From Cytophagaceae bacterium (lineage in GTDB: Bacteria > Bacteroidota > Bacteroidia > Cytophagales > Flexibacteraceae), in NCBI GenBank assembly GCA_027487695.1, contig JAIYDB010000025.1, positions 1 through 35,182 of the forward strand: DNA of 35,182 nucleotides, given 5' to 3'. This document shows positions 31,488 through 35,182 of this stretch, piece after piece. The position numbers were made by a program, and so were the translations under genes. Position 1 is the first letter of the stretch, and each line of letters begins with the position of its first letter. Below the pieces are notes generated by a model. It was given only the letters and a program-made list of their open reading frames with translations. It had not been told where the DNA came from and ran no database searches.

Positions 31488-32672
31488 CTACTTATTTATT
31501 AATTGAGTAGCCACAATTCTTGCCTCTTTATCTTTTTCAACATAGGCAGCGATAGAAGTTGAAGCTGTGTTTTCTACCTTGTTCAAGGTTTCTTCTACTA
31601 TTTCAGCAATTTGCAGGAAGCCAATTTTATCGGCTAAGAAAGCCGCAACTGCAATTTCATTGGCAGCATTCAATATACAAGGTGCCGAATTGCCTGCGTC
31701 TAATGTGTCAAATGCAAGTTGTAACGCCCTGAAGGTAGTTTTATCTGGTTTTTCAAAAGTAAGCTGAGGGTAGTTTACAAAGTTGAACCTTGGGAAGTTA
31801 TTGGCTATTCTTTGAGGGTAACCTAAGGCATATTGAATAGGTAACTTCATATCAGGCAAACCCATTTGCGCTTTTATGCTACCATCTTCAAATTGCAACA
31901 TACTGTGTATGATACTTTGCGGATGGACAATTACATCTATCTGGTTAGGTTCTAGGTTAAATAACCACTTAGCTTCAATAACCTCTAAACCCTTATTCAT
32001 AAGGGTGGCACTGTCAATTGTAATTTTAGCTCCCATTGTCCAGTTCGGGTGCTTTAAGGCATTAGCCTTGGTTACCGATTGTAGTTCAGCCCTCGTTTTT
32101 CCACGGAAAGGACCACCGCTAGCTGTAAGAATAATTTTCTCTAATGGATTGTGGAACTCCCCTACCCAACACTGAAAAATTGCACTATGTTCGCTATCAA
32201 CTGGGTAAATATTAACCCCTTTTGTTGCAGCTAATTGTGTGATGAGTTCACCAGCAACAACCAAAGTTTCTTTATTAGCAAGTGCAATGGGTTTACCAGC
32301 TTCAATAGCCGCCATTGTAGGTTGTAAGCCAGCAAAACCTACTAATGCTGTTAATACAATATCAACAGTATCCATTTGGACTACACTTTGCAAGGCTTTT
32401 TCGCCCGTGTAAACCTTAATCCCTTCATTGAAAAGGGCATCCTTTACTTTTTCGTAAGCGCTTTCATTACCTATAACAACCACATTAGGCTTAAACTTTA
32501 AAGCCTGCGCAATTAACAAATCGGCATTATTGCCCGCAGTAAGTACTTCAGCAGTAAACAAATGCGGATGTTCTTCAATTACTTCTAAGGCTTGCACACC
32601 AATAGAACCTGTAGAACCTAAAATGGCAATTCTTCTTTTTTCTTGCTGCTCGGTTGCTTTGTTTATAGACAT
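31488..32672 (-). CDS. dxr: 1-deoxy-D-xylulose-5-phosphate reductoisomerase
   Basis: 394 residues, the standard length. It converts DXP to MEP with NADPH, the first committed step of the MEP isoprenoid pathway, in the cytoplasm. The NADPH-binding loop is AILGSTGSIG (16-25). NKETLVVAGE (133-142), PVDSEHSAIFQC (157-168; metal ligands Asp159 and Glu161), TASGGPFRGK (183-192), KHPNWTMGAKITIDSATLMN and GLEVIEA mark the catalytic domain. The C-terminal helices (FDTLDAGNSAPCILNAANE and IVEETLNKV) complete the enzyme. It is separated from the upstream nrdB by a strong terminator, so it has its own promoter, although no full TAnnTTTG match is visible in 32673-32736. Confidence 0.95.
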   Translation of the reverse strand: MSINKATEQQEKRRIAILGSTGSIGVQALEVIEEHPHLFTAEVLTAGNNADLLIAQALKFKPNVVVIGNESAYEKVKDALFNEGIKVYTGEKALQSVVQMDTVDIVLTALVGFAGLQPTMAAIEAGKPIALANKETLVVAGELITQLAATKGVNIYPVDSEHSAIFQCWVGEFHNPLEKIILTASGGPFRGKTRAELQSVTKANALKHPNWTMGAKITIDSATLMNKGLEVIEAKWLFNLEPNQIDVIVHPQSIIHSMLQFEDGSIKAQMGLPDMKLPIQYALGYPQRIANNFPRFNFVNYPQLTFEKPDKTTFRALQLAFDTLDAGNSAPCILNAANEIAVAAFLADKIGFLQIAEIVEETLNKVENTASTSIAAYVEKDKEARIVATQLINK

Positions 32673-32736
32673 TAGAACGATCTAAAAATTATAGTGTGCT
32701 TTAATAACGGTGCTAAGGTAATACCTGTTTATAAAA

Positions 32737-32769
32737 AAAAGCCAAACTCTGTGTTGGAGCTTGGCTTTT
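32737..32769 (-). terminator. Intrinsic terminator of nrdB
   Basis: Read on the minus strand, AAAAGCCAAGCTC pairs with GAGTTTGGCTTTT around a 7-base loop with one mismatch, and is followed by a run of eight T (32740-32733). It lies 26 bases after the nrdB stop. Confidence 0.9.
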
Positions 32770-32794
32770 GTAGATATTTAGATGACTTTCAAGA

Positions 32795-33775
32795 TTAAAA
32801 GTCTGCATTCATATCGAACATATTTTCTTCTTTGGTGCTAAGTACGCCGGCCTTTTGATAGTCGCTTACTCTTTGTTCAAAGAAGTTAGTTTTGCCTTGT
32901 AGGGAAATCAATTCCATAAAGTCGAAAGGATTTGCAGAACCGTAGTGCTTACTAACACCTAAAGAAACTAATAATCTATCGGCAACAAACTCAATGTATT
33001 GGTTCATTAAGCGGCTATTCATACCAATTAAATCCACAGGCAAGGCATCAGTTACGAATTCTTGCTCAATGGCTACAGCATCGGTAATGATTTCAAGAAT
33101 ACGTTCATCACTTAGTTTTTCAGTGATGTAGTTTTTATATAAGTAGCAAGCGAAATCGCAATGCAAACCTTCATCGCGAGAGATGAATTCGTTACTCTTG
33201 GCTAAACCTGGCATTAAACCACGCTTCTTTAACCAGTAAATTGAGCAAAATGAACCACTGAAGAAGATGCCCTCAACCGCTGCGAAGGCAATTAAACGCT
33301 CTGCAAAGCTATCTGAGTTAATCCAACGGATAGCCCACTCCCCTTTTTTCTGAACACAAGGTACCGTTTCAAGGGCGTTGAATAGCTTGTGCTTTTCTTC
33401 AGGGTTTTTAATTAAGGTTTCAATTAATAAAGAGTACATTTCTGAGTGAATGTTCTCCATCATTACTTGAAAACCGTAGAACGACTTTGCTTCAGAAACT
33501 TGAACTTCGTTAATGAAGTTAATGGCTAAGTTTTCATTTACAATACCATCAGAAGCGGCAAAGAAAGCCAAAACGTGACTTACAAAGTGACGCTCTCCAT
33601 CTGAAAGACGTTCCCAATCTTTCATATCGTTTGCTAAATCAATTTCCTCAACTGTCCAAAACGTGGCAACAGCCTTTTTATAGAAGTTCCAAAGGTCGGG
33701 GTATTCAATAGGGAACATCACAAAACGATTCGGATTTTCCTTTAATAGAGGTTCGTTGGCTAAAGCGGTGGACAT
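32795..33775 (-). CDS. nrdB: Ribonucleoside-diphosphate reductase subunit beta (class Ia)
   Basis: 326 residues, close to the short eukaryote-like R2 type. The diiron and radical residues are Asp46 (EEIDLAND), Glu107 and His110 ([10 protein letters not shown]), radical Tyr114, Glu168 ([11 protein letters not shown]), Glu202 and His205 ([10 protein letters not shown]). The C-terminal peptide FDMNADF is the R1-docking tail. It generates the tyrosyl radical used by NrdA to make deoxyribonucleotides. nrdA, often beside nrdB, is not found on either side: downstream is a terminator then dxr, and upstream is a tRNA. The 193-base upstream region (33776-33968) contains only a 7-of-8 match TACGTTTC (33793-33800, minus) and no NrdR box I can defend. 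Confidence 0.95.
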   Translation of the reverse strand: MSTALANEPLLKENPNRFVMFPIEYPDLWNFYKKAVATFWTVEEIDLANDMKDWERLSDGERHFVSHVLAFFAASDGIVNENLAINFINEVQVSEAKSFYGFQVMMENIHSEMYSLLIETLIKNPEEKHKLFNALETVPCVQKKGEWAIRWINSDSFAERLIAFAAVEGIFFSGSFCSIYWLKKRGLMPGLAKSNEFISRDEGLHCDFACYLYKNYITEKLSDERILEIITDAVAIEQEFVTDALPVDLIGMNSRLMNQYIEFVADRLLVSLGVSKHYGSANPFDFMELISLQGKTNFFEQRVSDYQKAGVLSTKEENMFDMNADF

Positions 33776-33924
33776 AGAAAGGTAAGATTAAGGAAACGTA
33801 GATAGTTTGTTGGTATAAAAGGTAGTGCAATATAGTAAGCAAATCACTACAACCTACTATGAAATAAACTGTATGGGCTTTAGGTTTCGTATTCTGTAAA
33901 AAATAAATAATAGGTATAAATAGC

Positions 33925-33954
33925 TTGTATGTGCAAAATTGTTCCTTATCTTTG
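33925..33954 (+). promoter_or_regulatory. Promoter of the tRNA gene (TTG-N19-TATCTTTG)
   Basis: TTG at 33925-33927 and TATCTTTG at 33947-33954 are 19 bases apart, matching the Bacteroidota -33/-7 consensus in both elements and spacing. The -7 element ends 14 bases before the tRNA, as expected for a stable-RNA promoter. This is the clearest promoter in the window. Confidence 0.85.
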
Positions 33955-33968
33955 CAGCCTGAAAACAC

Positions 33969-34042
33969 GGCGGGGTAGCTCAGATGGTTAGAGCGTAGGA
34001 TTCATAACCCTAAGGTCGGCAGTTCGATCCTGCTCCCCGCTA
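33969..34042 (+). tRNA. tRNA-Met (CAT anticodon), probably elongator
   Basis: 74 bases fold into a full cloverleaf. The acceptor stem is GGCGGGG with CCCCGCT (G1-U72 wobble), the D arm is GCTC/GAGC, the anticodon loop is TTCATAA with CAT at 34003-34005, and the T arm is GGCAG-TTCGATC-CTGCT. The discriminator is A73 and no CCA is encoded. The anticodon stem lacks the three G-C pairs of initiator tRNA, so it is not fMet. A CAT anticodon could also belong to the lysidine-modified tRNA-Ile2; I favour elongator Met from memory of similar Bacteroidota sequences but cannot exclude Ile2. Confidence 0.92.
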
Positions 34043-34047
34043 CTAGT

Positions 34048-34077
34048 AAAAATCCACTCTTTACGGAGTGGATTTTT
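34048..34077. terminator. Bidirectional intrinsic terminator after the tRNA
   Basis: AAAAATCCACTC (34048-34059) pairs with GAGTGGATTTTT (34066-34077) around TTTACG. T-runs follow on both strands, so it serves the tRNA (plus) and the surface-protein gene (minus) that end on either side. Confidence 0.9.
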
Positions 34078-34103
34078 TGTTGTGTATGTTGAGGGTAAAA
34101 AAA

Positions 34104-35182
34104 TTACTTCACCATCAGTTTCATAGCTGTTTGACCATTTACCGAGTTAATCACCACTTGGTATAAACCAGCAGCCAGACCAGTTAAGTCAATAGCGCCA
34201 GAAGTTTCTAAAGTAGTTTGATTGGCTAATTTCCCTTCTGTAGAATAGAAACGAAGCGTAATTGGTTCAGCGGTTGTAACATTAACAAGATTAGAAGCTG
34301 GGTTTGGATAAAGTAATACAGCTGTTTTGGTATCTATACTCGATTTGCCATTGGTAATAATAACTGGCAAAGAAGCCTCAGACAAACAATTTGAAAGTCG
34401 CTCCTGTACGGTAAGAGTATCGTTGGTTCTTACTACTAAGCGTGTATCAATTACGCCATTACTCCATAGATATTCAGAGCCTACATTAGGATTAATTACA
34501 GAAAGTATTGCTGAATCACCACTTATAATATTAGTTGCACTAACTGCAACTTGTGGTCTGATTAAGTTTATTTCCGTAACCCCAAAGATGCTACTTACTG
34601 CACTGGTACAAGTCCCCACAACTGAACGAACGGTATAGTTACCAGCATTTGAAACAGTGATACTTTGCGAAGTAGCCCCATTGCTCCAAATATTGCCTAA
34701 GGCAGCTGATGAAGTTAAAACGGTACTTTCTCCTTGACAGAAACTAGCACTACCAGAAATGGTAGGAGTAGTTGGTAAAGGCGTTTCGGTTACCCCAAAG
34801 ATGCTACTTACTGCACTGGTACAAGTCCCCACAACAGAACGAACGGTATAGTTACCAGCATTAGAAACAGTGATACTTTGAGAAGTTGCGCCATTGCTCC
34901 AAATATTTCCTAAGGCAGCTGATGAAGTTAAAACGGTACTTTCACCTTGACAGAAGCTAGCACTTCCAGAAATGGTAGGTGTAGTGGGAAGTGGTGTTTC
35001 CGTTACTCCAAAGATGCTGCTTACTGCACTGGTACAAGTCCCCACAACTGAACGAACGGTATAGTTACCAGCATTTGAAACAGTGATACTTTGCGAAGTT
35101 GCGCCATTGCTCCAAATATTTCCTAAGGCAGCTGATGAAGTTAAAACGGTACTTTCACCTTGACAGAAGCTAGCACTTCCAG
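34104..35182 (-). CDS. T9SS-sorted surface protein with near-identical Ig-like repeats (N-terminal part outside the window)
   Basis: The frame is open to the window edge; 358 residues are visible and the protein is certainly longer. Repeats of 71 residues, each with SGSASFCQGESTVLTSS, IWSNGATSQSITVSN and AGNYTVRSVVGTCTSAVSS, are Ig-like (beta-sandwich) domains with two cysteines each, probably a disulfide. Two full copies and most of a third are visible. A more diverged domain follows (YLWSNGVIDTRLVVR). The last 80 or so residues (VLLYPNPASNLVNVTT, GAIDLTGLAAGLYQVVI, MKLMVK) form a type A T9SS sorting domain for secretion and surface attachment. It is probably an adhesin or a gliding or matrix protein; no ligand can be named. 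An internal ATG at 35045 is not the start. Confidence 0.9.
   Translation of the reverse strand, partial: GSASFCQGESTVLTSSAALGNIWSNGATSQSITVSNAGNYTVRSVVGTCTSAVSSIFGVTETPLPTTPTISGSASFCQGESTVLTSSAALGNIWSNGATSQSITVSNAGNYTVRSVVGTCTSAVSSIFGVTETPLPTTPTISGSASFCQGESTVLTSSAALGNIWSNGATSQSITVSNAGNYTVRSVVGTCTSAVSSIFGVTEINLIRPQVAVSATNIISGDSAILSVINPNVGSEYLWSNGVIDTRLVVRTNDTLTVQERLSNCLSEASLPVIITNGKSSIDTKTAVLLYPNPASNLVNVTTAEPITLRFYSTEGKLANQTTLETSGAIDLTGLAAGLYQVVINSVNGQTAMKLMVK
34571..35182. repeat. Tandem 213-bp repeats (71 residues per unit)
   Basis: Units start at 34571, 34784 and 34997; the third is cut by the window edge at 186 bases. The period is exactly 213. Differences checked between units, such as TCA/TCT for Ser and TCG/TCT for Ser, are in third codon positions and leave the protein unchanged in the shared core. 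Confidence 0.9.

Noticed and set aside
33705-33968. Minus-strand ORF of 87 codons between nrdB and the tRNA
   Set aside because: It overlaps the nrdB start and the tRNA promoter, and its composition is that of AT-rich intergenic DNA.
33776-33968. Possible NrdR box upstream of nrdB around TAGTGCAATATAGTA
   Set aside because: It departs from the NrdR consensus at several positions and no second box is found at a helical spacing.
34571-35182. CRISPR array
   Set aside because: The repeats are 213 bases, contiguous and in frame with a protein; there are no short repeats with unique spacers.

Overview
The window looks like chromosomal DNA from a member of the Bacteroidota, probably an aerobic environmental lineage (Cytophagales, Sphingobacteriales, Chitinophagales or Flavobacteriales; I cannot place it further). 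The evidence is moderate-to-low GC, promoter -7 elements of the form TAnnTTTG, two proteins with type IX secretion (T9SS) C-terminal sorting domains, a DUF5686 outer-membrane protein, a START-like domain protein, an LptF/LptG-like permease and an NrdB of the eukaryote-like length. Coding density is high. No gene-free stretch exceeds 200 bases, and I see no insertion sequence, phage gene or CRISPR array.

Layout. 1-705: the tail of an antitoxin-like gene, then a second related antitoxin overlapping a RelE/ParE toxin. 721-4172 (minus): topoisomerase IV subunit A and a metal ABC permease. 4249-6689 (plus): MbnP-like lipoprotein, MbnH/MauG-like diheme peroxidase lipoprotein and SCO1 copper chaperone, a probable copper or redox module. 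6703-10897 (minus): AddB-like nuclease and a metallo-beta-lactamase/rhodanese protein. 11044-14870 (plus): polyprenol-phosphate mannosyltransferase-like enzyme, FolC, then an ECF sigma factor, a membrane protein likely to be its anti-sigma, and a Spy-like periplasmic protein. 14857-18937 (minus): thioredoxin, a small acidic protein, MnmA, a lipoprotein and a T9SS-exported subtilisin. 19056-19661 (plus): a TrpF-like barrel lacking the catalytic residues, ending in a long hairpin. 19685-22195 (minus): DUF5686 protein. 22361-23806 (plus): beta-CASP RNase-like hydrolase. 23884-24651 (minus): acyl-CoA desaturase. 24796-30136 (minus): an envelope and RNA-modification operon (START-like protein, LptF/G permease, an unrecognised 705-residue exported protein, RsmE, DUF4159). 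30234-33775 (minus): periplasmic-binding-like protein, Dxr, NrdB. 33969-34042 (plus): tRNA with CAT anticodon and a clear promoter. 34104-35182 (minus): a repeat-rich T9SS-sorted surface protein running off the window.

Most of the window is core metabolism and envelope biogenesis. The parts most worth a second look are the MbnP/MbnH/SCO cluster, the sigma-factor operon whose membrane partner carries a triplicated LPFQ(V/A)P motif, the tandem antitoxins with one toxin, the catalytically stripped TrpF-like protein and its stop-codon hairpin, the uncharacterised exported protein beside the Lpt permease, and the near-identical 71-residue Ig-like repeats. I did not find anything I can defend as a wholly new system. 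All family assignments come from reading motifs; no database search was run.
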